Part shown: positions 23,578 through 34,608 of the stretch, piece after piece
Layout of the letters: the number at the start of each line of letters is the position of its first letter
How positions within the stretch are numbered: the first letter of the stretch is position 1
Source: Bromus sterilis
Taxonomy: Eukaryota > Streptophyta > Magnoliopsida > Poales > Poaceae
Length of the DNA: 64,000 nucleotides
Direction of reading: 5' to 3'
Assembly: GCA_950022295.1 (NCBI GenBank)
Contig: OX465600.1
Location: 311,684,031 to 311,748,030 of the forward strand
Translations under genes and position numbers: made by a program
Notes under the pieces: model-generated
The model's database searches: none
Seen by the model: the letters and a program-made list of their open reading frames with translations, nothing else
What the model was told of the DNA's origin: nothing

Positions 23578-24234
23578 TCTGCTCACCCTGCACGGAAAAT
23601 AGAAATAGTGAGACGGATGCGTGAGCAAACCAATGTTTTAAATAGCGGGTCCGTTTAGCGATTTTGATATACTATGGAAAAAAGATATAATCAACTACGA
23701 TATATGATATATCACTTGTATATGTCATTGATAAATATTTTAAGACACCAACTTGAACCCAGCCATAGCAATATTCAGTCACAGCAATGTTGAGTCAAAA
23801 AAATATTCAGTACTAACTTGCATCTAACAAGACAGAAACTTGTACGGTACATCACATAAGTGGAGATGGTCCAGTCCAGTACTAACTTGCAAGACTAAAA
23901 CTTGCATATCACATAACCAGAAGGGCCTTTGCCCGGAGAGGGGTCTTCAGCGGGAGACAGACAGGGCGTCGCCGGGAGATCGGGGCAGCGAGGGCGTCGC
24001 CGTGAGAGGGGGTCTCACCAGGGGAAGGAGGCCGGGGTGCCGTTGCTCGAAGAGAGGGCGTCGCCGGAAGATGGGGCCGCGTCAACCAGCCGCCGGCGTC
24101 CCTGCGTCGTCGCCGCCGCCAGCACACGTTTCTATTTTTAACTGAGGGTTTCGAGAGATGGAGGCTAGAAAGAATCAATTTTTTACCTGGGCCAGCGGCA
24201 AAAAAAAAAACGCTAAACTAAATCAGATCACCAC
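23578..24234 (-). other. UTP7 5' flank / probable leader exon
   Basis: The block at about 23930-24140 is GC-rich and repeats gcgtcgccgggaga/gcgtcgccgtgaga/gcgtcgccggaaga. It is the likely transcribed leader of UTP7, because the ATG exon is preceded by a good acceptor. This is inferred; no transcript evidence is available here. Confidence 0.4.
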
Positions 24235-24393
24235 TGTTGAGTATAATTGTAATATTAGGAAATATGAGATATAGTACGATTCTATTCTACCTTGACTTAT
24301 ACTCCAAGTAAATCAATTGTACACCTATATATATGCCTCCAAGGCTCAAGCAATAAACATCGATTCCACCAAATTCCTCTCTATCCTTCTACA
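24235..24393 (+). repeat. 5' LTR of miniature element
   Basis: TGTTGAGTATAATTGTAATA ... CCTTCTACA. It contains the motif ctatatatatgcctcc, a possible TATA region at about 24326-24335. Confidence 0.93.
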
Positions 24394-24736
24394 TGGTATC
24401 AGCCTAAACACGATCTAAACCCTAGCTGCCGCCGTCGCTTCCGCCCACGCCGCCCCCGGGGCCGATCCATGATCGCCGGCACCGGGGGCCGCGCCGCCCG
24501 TACCTAGGGTTCGTCCGCCGGTTCCGTGGATCGGCTGCCCTAGAGAGTCTTTTTCCCGATCTCTTGATCCGGGTTTTTCTTTGTTTCGTCGGTCATCTTG
24601 ATCAGCGTCTTTTTTGGTTTTCCGATCTAAGATCGGTTTGCGTCGCCCATCGTCGTCGTCGACACACGCCTCTACTCCGACACTAGGCGTCACCGCCCTG
24701 TCCCCGAGTTCAACGTGCCACTCCACCGATCGAGCA

Positions 24737-25052
24737 ACGGGCTGCCGCTGCGTCACCCCATCGGGCCGCAGCGCTGCTGCCCTGTGGTTCTCCTCGTGGC
24801 TACACCAACCCGCGCGCTGCCGCTGCGTCGCCCCTTCGGGACGTAGTGCTGCGGCCCGCGGTCAACCGCCGCCCCGAGGCCATCCGCTTCAGGCCGTCCC
24901 CGAGGCTGCACCGACCCTCGCGCTGCCGCTGCGTCGCCCTTTCAGGCCGTAGCGAGCGTGGCGCGCGGTACCTGCAACCACCCCGAGGTCTTCAATGCCG
25001 TCGCCGCGACCCGCACGTTGCCGCTGCGTCGCCCCTTCGGGTCGTAGCGTCG
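24737..25052 (+). repeat. Interspersed ~33-bp repeat inside the miniature element
   Basis: The word ctgccgctgcgtcgcccctt followed by cgggncgtag occurs four times, near 24742, 24819, 24918 and 25016, at spacings of about 77-99 bp with small changes. It resembles repeated units of a degraded coding or structural RNA region. Confidence 0.7.
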
Positions 25053-25543
25053 CGGCACACGGGCCACTTCGTCGTCCCCGCGCGTCGACTTCTATGTGGT
25101 ATGCGCCGCGCCGTCTCTCTAAGCGCGGGAACGCCACAGTCCGCGTCGGTCTTCGTCACGCTATCGGTTTCTTCCTCGCCTACTTCGAGCACCGTCGCCG
25201 CGCTTCTGACCTAGCCGCCGCCGCCTCCTACTCAGGCCGCCGCCGCCGCTCTTCTTCCCGGTCCACGGCGACTACCTCGACACCGGCCATCCCGACTCGA
25301 CATCGACCACGACGTCCATCGCACGGCTACCTCGACCACGGCTACACCACCCTACGCTCTCGGCTACCTCGACATCGACACAAAGGGCTACCGCCTGCTT
25401 GGGAACCTCGTTGGCTTCCACTCCAGTCACGGTCTCCGCGATGCGTTGACCGTTACGATTGTGCTGGGGATGTCCGTCGGCTCCGCCTTCGGATTCTTCT
25501 CCAGTCTCACCGTGTGTGTCGCTACGTTGTGACTGCGGGGGGA

Positions 25544-25702
25544 TGTTGAGTATAATTGTAATATTAGGAAATATGAGATATAGTAGGATTCTATTCTACC
25601 TTGACTTATACTCCAAGTAAATCAATTGTACACCTATATATATGCCTCCAACGCTCAAGCAATAAACATCGATTCCACCAAATCCCTCTCTATCCTTCTA
25701 CA
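25544..25702 (+). repeat. 3' LTR of miniature element
   Basis: Same 159-bp sequence as the 5' LTR, with three substitutions. Confidence 0.93.
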
Positions 25703-25707
25703 ACCAC

Positions 25708-27406
25708 GACGGACGGACCTCTCAAAAAAACAAGATCACCACGGTGGATTTTTTTGATTTAGCAGGGTTATTTTAAAGCATCACCAACAGCCACCATTTT
25801 TTGATTCATCAAGGAGAGAGGAGGAGGGCAACGAGCTGCGATCATCAAAGAAATACATCTGCGTTTACTATATCTAAAACATCTAATATTAGTTCACGGA
25901 AGGAGTACAATTTAATCTTGGTAGTTTTATGGTTGAGAATAGACTTGCTTTAGTAGAAGCAACTAGTTTAACTAAATTTTCGGTTGGTTTTTAAAAGGGT
26001 CACCATGTTTGGCTGTTACACCCTCACCCATGATCAGGATTGTATCCCTTTGAACGAGGTGTAGTAAGTTTAAATAAGTTGAGTGGTTGTTTAATTTTAA
26101 ATAATTTTGAGTAGTAGTAGTTTAATTTTAATAAAATTGTACTCCTACTACTTTTATTTAAATGTTTATACAAGTTCAAGTTTTAATGTTTCAAATTTAA
26201 ATACTTAAATTAAGAATAATATGTTGTGCGACTATTGTTTTTTAGCAACTGCTGGAGAGGATGTACTCTAATATAGGGCAAATGCTGGAGACGGTCGTTT
26301 TCGTGCCAAAAAGGTCACTTTTGTGTCCCTTATATTTTGTTCCATGACTATTTTTGTGCTCAGATACAAGGTGATTGTTGGAGAGCTCTTAAAGGAACTC
26401 CAATGCGGGGTGCATTTTGTCTGCACTGGTCCGTTTGGATCGTGGAAGATAAAAAAAATACACCCAACACACGAACGTAAACCCAAAATCGCGCGCCCAC
26501 GCTTTCGCTAAGTGTTTGTGCCGATGCATTTTAGGTGCAAAAGTGTGCAAAGTTTGCATCGGTGCGGATATTGAGTAGACGTAGCGCGCGTTTGTTCATG
26601 TCCGCCAACGGCCCTCTTGCGTCTGCGCCTGTTCCACATGGAAGCGACTCGATGCGGTCTTTTAAAATATGATCGAGATCGTGTCCGCCCTATCCATTCC
26701 CATTTGCCTCTCCACAGCCAAAAGATCAAGGCGTCGTCCATGAGCGAGATGAAGAAATGGTTTGGCAAAGGCCGCAACAACCACGAGCCGTCGGGCTCCT
26801 TCGACCGCCGTTGTGCCCCATCCCCGTCATCACCGTCGTTGATGCACCCTCCCCACAATAGGATCAATGTGCCGACACACCAATGCCGACACTACTAGGA
26901 GTATGCCTCCCCGCTACCGTGGATCGATGTCCACCTACCAAACGGGTGGCGCATTAGCCCCAATCGCGTGCCGGTACCACCGAACCTGGCATGGGAAGCG
27001 CACTGTTGGCGATAGCAGCAGACAAGGCTGGCCGTCCTCCCTCCTTCCATGGTGGCGAACTGGCGACAGAGGACGCCAAGGAGGAGGCAACCTTCCAGCA
27101 CGCGGTGGCCGAGGAGGAGGTCGTGATGGCACGCACCATCGAGCACTCCAACTTGGAGGAGCTGGACCAATGGCCAGGGCTTGCCGACGCATTGGCCTCC
27201 AGCGTGGCCGAAGCTCGAGCACCGCCGCCATGGTACTCGGCCCGCCACCACTTCCTCCACCGTATGAAGAACCATCACCACCGCCGCCGCAACCTAGGTC
27301 GCCGCCTCCACCGCATAGGGCACCCTTGCCAGACTCCCTCGTCAGCTACCAGTGGGAGTTCGTCAGCACGGTGTCGACGAGGATCCCTATGTCGTGCATC
27401 ATGTGG
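25708..27406. other. Intergenic; possible decayed gene fragment
   Basis: 25708-26500 is AT-rich without a gene. At about 26990-27330 the + strand is GC-rich and open, encoding Glu/Ala-rich words (EEATFQHAVAEEEVV, WPGLADALASS) that resemble transposon-associated grass proteins of unknown function. There is no conserved domain and the frame runs into a MITE, so I do not call a gene. Confidence 0.35.
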
Positions 27407-27665
27407 TACTCCCTCCGTTTTTATTTACTCTGCATATTAGAGTTGACTGAAGTCAAATTTCGTAAAGTTTGACCAAATTTATAGTAAAATATGTAAACAT
27501 TTATTATAACAAATCTATATAATGTGAAAATACATTTAATAATAAATCTAATGGTATTGATTTTTTATTGTATATATTAATATTTTATTTATATTTTTGG
27601 TCAAAGTTTACAAAGCTTGACTTTGACTAAAGCTAATACGCGGACTAAATAAAAATGGAGGAAGT
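27407..27665. mobile_element. Stowaway-type MITE, about 259 bp
   Basis: Left end TACTCCCTCCGTTTTTATTT; right end taaataaaaatggaggaagt is its imperfect inverted copy. The interior is AT-rich with paired words ttgactgaagtcaaa and ctttgactaaag. Confidence 0.8.
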
Positions 27666-29280
27666 GCACCACGAAGGAGAAGGAGGTCACACTCTTCGAG
27701 AACGCGTGGACACGTCATCAGGCGGACGAGCGTGAGGTCACCAACTGCTAGGTGGATGCTGGTGGGCGGCAGAGCAGCGCACGGCGCTGCCGAAGGATCA
27801 GCGAATGGTGATGGATGTGCTGCAACCAGAGTCGACGACATCTTCGACGTTGTCCGCGAGGCTGATGGGGCTGGTGTTGGGTTGTCAGAGAGGGCTCCGG
27901 GATCATGTGGCGTGTTCCTCTTACACGAGGTCAGGTGGGGGCCACCGGGCCTCCAGGGCCCGAGTTTTTCTTGGAGTGTGGCATGGCTCCACGCTCTCCC
28001 TCGACGTTCATGGTTTCATGCACGGCCTTGCTCATGGACCATGATGACGTCTGTGGATGTCGTGCTTCTCTTTAGAGATGTTATTTTGTCGAGAGTGGAC
28101 GTCCTGACCGGGACGGCAACTGCCTACGACTATCTCACCGTCAGTGTTTAGCTCGCGATTTGCACCAGAAATCATTCATCTACCTGAGTTAATTGAAAAG
28201 GAACGAATACATCGTACACATACCGTGAAGATTTCTTCGTTTTTCAACGTAGCGGGACCCAGAACCGCAGTGAAGGAGCCGCAAATAATTGGTTGAAGCT
28301 CGTTCACACCAGAGCCGACGCCTTGTTTCGTGTCATGGTAAAAATTTGTTGGTACTTTTACTATGATCTGACTTCTCAACCCGCCCAATCATGGTAAAAA
28401 CTTGGTTTCACTTATTAAAGATAGTAATTTTTGTATGGCTCCAAACACTCCAGAATTGCATGGTCCATTGTTCTACTGCGTGATTAAAACTGGAATATCA
28501 CTTAGTAATTTTTGTTCTACTGCGTGATTAAAGATAGTAATTAAAGCTGGAGTATCACTTATTAAAGATAGTAATTTCTGTGTGGCTCCAAACACTCGAG
28601 AAACTTCTTGTCCAGCCCAGCTCAGGAGGCTCCCATCGCTACGAGTTCATCATCTTCACTTTTTGCTCACCCCTTGATCTTGTAGTCTTCAATTCTTGGA
28701 TATATAGTACATTAGTACTGAATATCCTTGGCCACAACCTGAGCATCAGCAATTTTCTTTCCATCCCTTGGGGCATTCCTTGCAAGGCACATGCTGTAAG
28801 TCGTCTGGATCATAAGGGATCGCTTGTCATCACATGCATTCGTAAACCATTTCAACAACCAATTTGCCAGCCCCACATGCATTTGGAAAAGGCCGTAAGA
28901 ATTTTTTTACGTTATACAGTGTTTGAAACGTTGGGAGGCTATGGTGGCAAAGTGACCCAAAAGTCGTCGATGGGTCCAGCAAGCTTCAGCTTTTCTAGAG
29001 TTCGTTCACATCTGAAATACTGGGTGGGTCCGCAGAGATTGTTGAATACGGGCATCAAACAAGAAAAAATACAACCAAATGTACCGTGTGGACCCCTGGC
29101 TCCGGACCACTTGTACCGTGACATCTGCCCATGGCAGATGCCACCGGGGGCAGACGAAGATTTTCCTGTTTTGTCTGCCCTCCTCCATCAAACTACGATT
29201 ACCCTATGCCACCAGCCCGTAGCAAGTAGTGCGCCTTGGGAGCGATACCCTACTTGGCGAGGTGTGTCGAGGTGCTTTAA
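27666..29280. other. Intergenic, no supported gene
   Basis: Open frames on the + strand (27732-28151 and 28580-29320) lack domains and codon bias. At 28390-28590 the words cttattaaagatagtaatttt and ctccaaacactc recur two or three times, a small degenerate repeat cluster. Confidence 0.4.
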
Positions 29281-29530
29281 GGGCATGTACAATGATGCTA
29301 TCTTAGTCCTATCATGCTAATGTGAAGGAGAGAGAAACTAAAAAAAAGTTTTTGTCTTCTCTTAGCTAAGAGATCACCTCTTAGCAATAACTCTCTAACC
29401 ACAAATTTGGGAATCTCTAGTTATTATAGCTAAGCTAAGATATAACCCATTGTATATCAATTTTTTTGTCATATCTAAATTATGTGGCGATGCTAAGATA
29501 GCACAGTCTTATCAACCATTGTACATGCCC
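29281..29530. mobile_element. Tourist-like MITE (PIF/Harbinger type)
   Basis: 250 bp with inverted ends GGGCATGTACAATG / CATTGTACATGCCC and a TAA target duplication on both sides (29278-29280 and 29531-29533). The interior is AT-rich and non-coding. Confidence 0.93.
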
Positions 29531-29720
29531 TAAGAAGACTTGCACTCATCGTCTGCATCAAGTGAGCTCCTTTAGTTCTAGTGATTAACTTAGTTTTGCT
29601 TCGTTCTTGTTTATTGGACCCCTGTGTGGCCTTTTGTGCTTCTATTGTATAACTGGAAACCCAAATAGGATGTGTGTGTGTGTGCGCGCTACATTTGTAG
29701 GTTGTTCGGTTGTTGCTTCA

Positions 29721-29982
29721 TATTTCCCTCCGTTTTTTTTTACTTTGCATATAAGGTTTGGTCAAAGTCAAGCTTGACAAAGTTTGACCATTTTTATAGA
29801 AAAATCTATCAACATCCATAATATGAAATCAATATCATTAAAAGTATCGTGATATTAGTTTTTATTTGGTATAACTTTAATATTGTGGTTGTTGATACTT
29901 TTTAATATAAATTTGGTCAAACTTTATCAAGTTTCACTTTGACCAAATCTTATATGCGAAGTAAAAAGAAACGGAGGGAGTA
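29721..29982. mobile_element. Stowaway-type MITE, about 262 bp
   Basis: Left end tatttccctccgtttttttt and right end aaaaagaaacggagggagta pair. Inner arms ggtttggtcaaagtcaagct / tttcactttgaccaaatctt also pair over a long stem. Confidence 0.85.
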
Positions 29983-30077
29983 TATAACAAAGTGAGGCAA
30001 AATCCATTTTCAACAAGTCATAATGTAGGACAACATCCACGATAGCAGGGGTCAACCCACATTTAAGACTTCTTTTA

Positions 30078-30444
30078 TGTAGGAGTTAAACACGGACTCA
30101 AGTCCGAGTCCGGTACGGGCTAATAACAGCTTTAGTTTTTCTATTTTGTGCTAGGTGTGCTAGTATAAATATAGGTGTATCCCCAGCTTTGTAAGACACA
30201 ACGAAAAGAGAAGCAATACAAAGTTTTCTAACAGGGGTGACAAGCTCCTGTAGCTATCAAATCAGTTTCCGCCAGAGTTTTATTTCGCTGAGAGAATCCG
30301 CCGGATAAAAGCTAGTGCTAACGTACAATACGGCTTCCAGCCAGAGACGTGCATGTACTAAGTGCTACTGTTCATCCATCAGGCAGCAGCTATTTGTACA
30401 CGTACGTGCGTTTTGGTCTGGTTGCTAGGGTTTAAAAGCTAACA
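30078..30444 (+). repeat. 5' LTR of copia element
   Basis: Starts TGTAGGAGTTAAACACGG and ends TTTAAAAGCTAACA. Contains a TATA box at 30164-30171. Confidence 0.95.
30164..30171 (+). promoter_or_regulatory. TATA box of copia 5' LTR
   Basis: TATAAATA, 87 bp into the LTR. The same box is kept in the 3' LTR near 34330. Confidence 0.6.
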
Positions 30445-30472
30445 ATTGGTATCAGAGCCTCGACGATCCACG

Positions 30473-33400
30473 ATGAGCGACGTGGAGTCTGTAGCGTCCG
30501 GCGACGACGGTTCCAAGACGAGCAAAGCCGGCAAAGGCGGTTCCAAGGGGATCAAGTCCGGCAACGACAGCTCAAAGAGGGACAAGTTCGGCAACGACGG
30601 CTCCAAGGTGAACAAGACCGGCGGAAAGGTGAAGAAGGGCGGGAAGTCAGCGACGAACAGTGGAGGAACGGGCGGCGCCAACGTAACGGCGCATCGCAAC
30701 ATCCCCATCCAGTACCCGATGCTGACCGACACCAACTACGGTGTGTGGGCCGTAAAGATGAAGATTATTCTCCGAACCCTCCGGGTGTGGCAGGCAGTCC
30801 CCGACGACGACGTCGACGATGAGTGCGACGAAGGTGCCATGGCCGCCATAGCCCAGTTTGTACCGGACTCCGTGCTGATGACATTGGCGGAGTACGAGAC
30901 GGCAAGAGAGGCATGGAAGGCACTCAAAGAGATGAGGATTGGAGAAGATCGCGTCACGAAGGCTCAGGCACAAGTGCTGAAGCGCCAACTTCACAAGTTA
31001 CAGATGGAGGAAACTGAATCGGTGAACGACTATGCCATGCGTCTGACTACTCTGGTGGGAGAGATCCGCGCGCTGGGTGCAAAGCTTGATGAAGTCGAGA
31101 TTGTGGAGAAGTTTTTCAGTTCTGTGACTGATAAATTCACATACATCATCGGCACGCTTGAGAAAATTATCGACATCGAGGACATGACCATAACGGAGGC
31201 GATCGGACGCCTGCGGACATGGGAAGAGAATGCCCGTGGTTGTCGAAAAGGCAAGGGAGGAGGTGAAGACCAACTCTTGTACATGCGCGCAGATTGGGAG
31301 ACCCCAAGTAGCAAAGGAAGACGCAACGACGACAAAGGTTCAAGTAACATGAAGCGCGACGGACACATCGGAAAAGGCAAAGGAAGAGGCAAGCCACAAG
31401 GTAGTGGAAAGGCCGACCAATCTAACGAGCAGGAGCCACGAAACTTTGATATGTCGAAGGTCAAGTGCTACAACTGCAACGAGATGGGTCACTTTGCGAG
31501 AGATTGTCCGGAGCCTAATAAACGTGAGATCAAAGCAAATTTGGCGAAGCAGGAAGACGACGATCAAGGTCTTCTGATGGCCGAAGTTTGTGATACGATC
31601 AAGACGGTGGTTGAAAAACCAACCCGGGAGGTGCTACTTCAAGAAAAGAAGGTGGTACCAAAGTTATCTCGGACTCAGGGCGTTGAAGGTCCAACGAAGG
31701 AGGAACAAAAGATGGAGGTTCATGCTCTACGCACAGATCATGGCAGGGACTTTACGCCGAACAAGGTCAACAACTACTGCAAGAAGATTGGCACGGAAAG
31801 GTTCCTCACGATACCTTATACGCCGCAGCAGAACGATGTCGTTGAAAGGCGCAACCAACTCGTCGTGGACATGGCGAGAAGCCTACTCAAGAGCAAGAAC
31901 ATGCCAGGGGTCTTTTGGGGAGAAGCTGTCACGACGGCGGTCTATCTTCTCAACCGGGCTCCAACGAAGGCGGTGATCGGCAAGACTCCATATGAAGCAA
32001 TTTACGGACGTAAGCCGAATGTGTCTCATCTACGGACGTTCGGGTGTGTGGCACATGTGAAGACGGCGGAGCCGCACCTCTCAAAGCTGGCCGATCGCAG
32101 CACCAAGATGGTGTTCATCGGATACGAGAGGAGTTCGGGCACCAAGGCATACCGCTTCTACGATCCACGAACCAAGCGTCTAAGAGTTTCACGCGACGTT
32201 GTGTTTGAAGAAAAACAAGCGTGGAATTGGGGCTCATCAAACGACGACGACGCTCCAAACGGTAACATGTTCATAGTTGAATTTCCAGATGATGATGATG
32301 CAGAAGAGGTTGTCCAGGTGGATGGCGGAACGCCCAACCAAGGTGATCACGATGGAGGCAATCACCATGGTGCCGACGCCAATGATGATGCGCAAGGGTC
32401 GCAAGATAGCGACAACGACGCGCACGATGCGAGTGGAGATCTCGGAGGTGACAACGACAATCAAGATGATGGTCACGGTCACGACGATGAGGATGCCAAC
32501 GAAACGGCATCGCACGAGATTCCATCATCTTCCTCAAATGCATCAACGCCGACACAATTTGTGTCGCCTCCTTCGCAAGCCACGGATTCTTCCGGGCCTC
32601 ATCGCTACAAGACCCTCGAAGAAATCTACAAGAAAGCAAAGCCAGTTACGCTCGAGTACTCCGGACTATGTTTGCTCGGAGTTGAGGAGCAGGCGAACTT
32701 TGTAGAGGCGAGCAAGAATCCAAGCTGGATGCACGCCATGGACGAGGAGATAAAGGCGATCGAGAGCAATGGCACGTGGACTTTGGTAACCCGACCTTCC
32801 AACCATAAGGCCATAGGTTTGAAGTGGGTATACAAGTTAAAGAAGGACACGCAAGGTGCTATTGTAAAGTACAAGGCAAGACTCGTCGCAAAGGGTTGCG
32901 TACAACGTCAAGGAGTCGACTATGAGGAGGTGTTTGCACCAGTCGCTCGACTCGAGACTGTGAGGCTTCTCCTAGCCTTGGCAGCACAAGAGGATTGGAA
33001 GGTTCATCACATGGATGTTAAATCCTCTTTCCTCAACGGCGATCTCACAGAAGAAGTGTACGTGGAACAACCCCTCGGCTACGAGAAGAAAGGCGAAGAA
33101 GAGAAAGTTTACAAGCTGAAGAAGGCACTATATGGGCTGAAGCAAGCGCCAAGAGCTTGGAACACAAAGTTGGACCAATGTTTGGTCTCGCTCGGGTTCA
33201 AGAGATGTCCCCTCGAGCATGCAGTCTATACGAAGAACTCCAAAGATTCAAATCTGCTAGTTGGAGTATATGTCGACGATCTGATTATCACCGGAGATAG
33301 CGCGCAAGAGATTGAAGTTTTCAAGGCGCAGATGAAGAAGAAGTTTAGCACGAGCGATCTGGGATTACTCAGCTATTACTTAGGCATCGAAGTGAAGCAA

Positions 33401-34234
33401 AACTCCGGTGAGATTTCCCTATGTCAATCGGCGTACGCGGTCAAGTTATTGGACAAGTGTGGCATGACAGATTGCTACAAGGTACAAACTCCAATGGACC
33501 AACGTCACAAGTTGAGCAAGTCAAGCTCAAATCCGCCGGTGGACACCACAATGTATCGAAGCATTGTGGGCAGTCTAAGATATTTGATGCATACTCGACC
33601 TGACTTGGCATATTCAGTCGGGATCGTGAGTCGTTTCATGGAGAATCCGACGACCGAACACATGAGCACGGTCAACCAAATCTTGCGCTATGTGAAAGGC
33701 ACCATCGATCTTGGATGCACATATCGAAAGGGAAAGGAAGGTTTGGTCCTTCACGGTTATTCAAACAGCGACATGGAAGGTGATGTTGATGATCGGAAGA
33801 GCACAACGGGCATGGTATTTTACCTAGGACCGAATCCGATCAGCTGGAATTCTCAGAAGCAAAAGGTAGTTGCACGGTCTTCATGCGAAGCAGAATACAT
33901 AGCGGCAGGTACGGCGGCTTGTCAAGCTGTGTGGCTGAGAAGACTTCTAGCTAATCTTACAAAGCGAAAGGAGCAGAAGGTATTACTCAAGATTGACAAC
34001 CAAGCTGCGATCTCATTGTGCAAGAATCCAGTTCATCATGAGAGGAGCAAGCATATAGACGTCCAGTTCCACTACATCCGGGAGTGTATCGAGGAAGGGA
34101 TGATCGAGGTTCAACACGCGAACACGAAGGATCAGCTTGCCGATATTCTCACGAAGTCTCTCGGACGACAGAAGTTCTTGGAGATGCGGGAAAGCATCGG
34201 CGTCCAAGCTGTGACGCGAGGAAGCCGTGTTTAA
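30473..34234 (+). CDS. Copia gag-pol polyprotein with protease/integrase deletion
   Basis: About 1,253 aa from ATG 30473, the first ATG after the primer-binding site. In order: a charged N-terminus; copia gag domain (YPMLTDTNYGVWAVKMKIIL); CCHC knuckle CYNCNEMGHFARDC; then an abrupt jump to the second half of integrase (LRTDHGRDF, TPQQNDVVERRN, GKTPYEAIYGRKP); an acidic linker; reverse transcriptase with YVDD; and RNase H. The aspartic protease motif (DTGA) and the HHCC plus first catalytic Asp of integrase are missing, an internal deletion that kept the frame. The RNase H entry reads GYSNSD where GYSDSD is usual, possibly damaging a catalytic Asp. No stop interrupts the frame. The protein could be translated but cannot process itself or integrate unaided. 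Confidence 0.93.
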   Translation: MSDVESVASGDDGSKTSKAGKGGSKGIKSGNDSSKRDKFGNDGSKVNKTGGKVKKGGKSATNSGGTGGANVTAHRNIPIQYPMLTDTNYGVWAVKMKIILRTLRVWQAVPDDDVDDECDEGAMAAIAQFVPDSVLMTLAEYETAREAWKALKEMRIGEDRVTKAQAQVLKRQLHKLQMEETESVNDYAMRLTTLVGEIRALGAKLDEVEIVEKFFSSVTDKFTYIIGTLEKIIDIEDMTITEAIGRLRTWEENARGCRKGKGGGEDQLLYMRADWETPSSKGRRNDDKGSSNMKRDGHIGKGKGRGKPQGSGKADQSNEQEPRNFDMSKVKCYNCNEMGHFARDCPEPNKREIKANLAKQEDDDQGLLMAEVCDTIKTVVEKPTREVLLQEKKVVPKLSRTQGVEGPTKEEQKMEVHALRTDHGRDFTPNKVNNYCKKIGTERFLTIPYTPQQNDVVERRNQLVVDMARSLLKSKNMPGVFWGEAVTTAVYLLNRAPTKAVIGKTPYEAIYGRKPNVSHLRTFGCVAHVKTAEPHLSKLADRSTKMVFIGYERSSGTKAYRFYDPRTKRLRVSRDVVFEEKQAWNWGSSNDDDAPNGNMFIVEFPDDDDAEEVVQVDGGTPNQGDHDGGNHHGADANDDAQGSQDSDNDAHDASGDLGGDNDNQDDGHGHDDEDANETASHEIPSSSSNASTPTQFVSPPSQATDSSGPHRYKTLEEIYKKAKPVTLEYSGLCLLGVEEQANFVEASKNPSWMHAMDEEIKAIESNGTWTLVTRPSNHKAIGLKWVYKLKKDTQGAIVKYKARLVAKGCVQRQGVDYEEVFAPVARLETVRLLLALAAQEDWKVHHMDVKSSFLNGDLTEEVYVEQPLGYEKKGEEEKVYKLKKALYGLKQAPRAWNTKLDQCLVSLGFKRCPLEHAVYTKNSKDSNLLVGVYVDDLIITGDSAQEIEVFKAQMKKKFSTSDLGLLSYYLGIEVKQNSGEISLCQSAYAVKLLDKCGMTDCYKVQTPMDQRHKLSKSSSNPPVDTTMYRSIVGSLRYLMHTRPDLAYSVGIVSRFMENPTTEHMSTVNQILRYVKGTIDLGCTYRKGKEGLVLHGYSNSDMEGDVDDRKSTTGMVFYLGPNPISWNSQKQKVVARSSCEAEYIAAGTAACQAVWLRRLLANLTKRKEQKVLLKIDNQAAISLCKNPVHHERSKHIDVQFHYIRECIEEGMIEVQHANTKDQLADILTKSLGRQKFLEMRESIGVQAVTRGSRV

Positions 34235-34243
34235 GGAGGTGAA

Positions 34244-34608
34244 TGTAGGAGTTAAACACGGACTCAAGTACGAGTCCGGTACGGGCTAATAGCAGCTTTA
34301 GTTTTCCTATTTTGTGCTAGGTGTGCTAGTATAAATATAGGTGTATCCCCAGCTTTGTAAGACACAACGAAAAGAGAAGCAATACAAAGTTTTCTAGCAG
34401 GGACGACAAGCTCCTGTAGCTATCAAATCAGTTTCCGCCAGAGTTTTATTTCGCTGAGAGAATCCGCCGGATAAAAGCTAGTGCTAACGTAATACGGCTT
34501 CCAGCCAGAGACGTGCATGTACTAAGTGCTACTGTTCATCCATCAGGCAGCAGCTATTTGTACACGTACGTGCGTTTTGGTCTGGTTGCTAGGGTTTAAA
34601 AGCTAACA
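34244..34608 (+). repeat. 3' LTR of copia element
   Basis: Same as the 5' LTR apart from about six substitutions and a 2-bp deletion (gtacaatacgg to gtaatacgg). Confidence 0.95.

Larger units (their letters stand above)
24235..25702 (+). mobile_element. Non-autonomous miniature LTR retrotransposon (copia-like)
   Basis: Complete element of 1,468 bp with 159-bp LTRs and a 5-bp target duplication ACCAC on both sides (24230-24234 and 25703-25707). The primer-binding site TGGTATCAGC follows the 5' LTR at 24394 (initiator Met-tRNA type). A purine tract gcggggggat precedes the 3' LTR. The ~1.15-kb interior is GC-rich and has no gag or pol domain, so it must be mobilised in trans. The LTRs differ at three positions of 159 (about 1.9%), indicating a fairly recent insertion. 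It lies within about 0.7 kb of the UTP7 start codon and may affect its promoter. Confidence 0.93.
30078..34608 (+). mobile_element. Complete Ty1/copia retrotransposon with internal deletion
   Basis: 4,531 bp bounded by LTRs of 367 and 365 bp and a 5-bp target duplication TTTTA (30073-30077 and 34609-34613). The primer-binding site TTGGTATCAGAGCC follows the 5' LTR at 30446; a purine tract aaggaggtgaa precedes the 3' LTR. The LTRs differ by about six substitutions and one 2-bp indel (about 1.6%), so insertion is recent. The single reading frame lacks protease and N-terminal integrase, making the copy non-autonomous. Confidence 0.95.

Noticed and set aside
24995..25549. 184-aa Arg-rich frame inside the miniature LTR element
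   Set aside because: Contains the repeated GC-rich motif and has no gag or pol features; likely chance openness.
26991..27440. Possible gene with EEATFQHAVAEEEVV and WPGLADALASS words
   Set aside because: Suggestive of a transposon-associated family but runs into a MITE, has no start context or splice structure, and no domain I can name.
28580..29320. 246-aa open frame on the + strand
   Set aside because: No recognisable domain, no codon bias, overlaps a Tourist MITE at its end, and no plausible splice partners.
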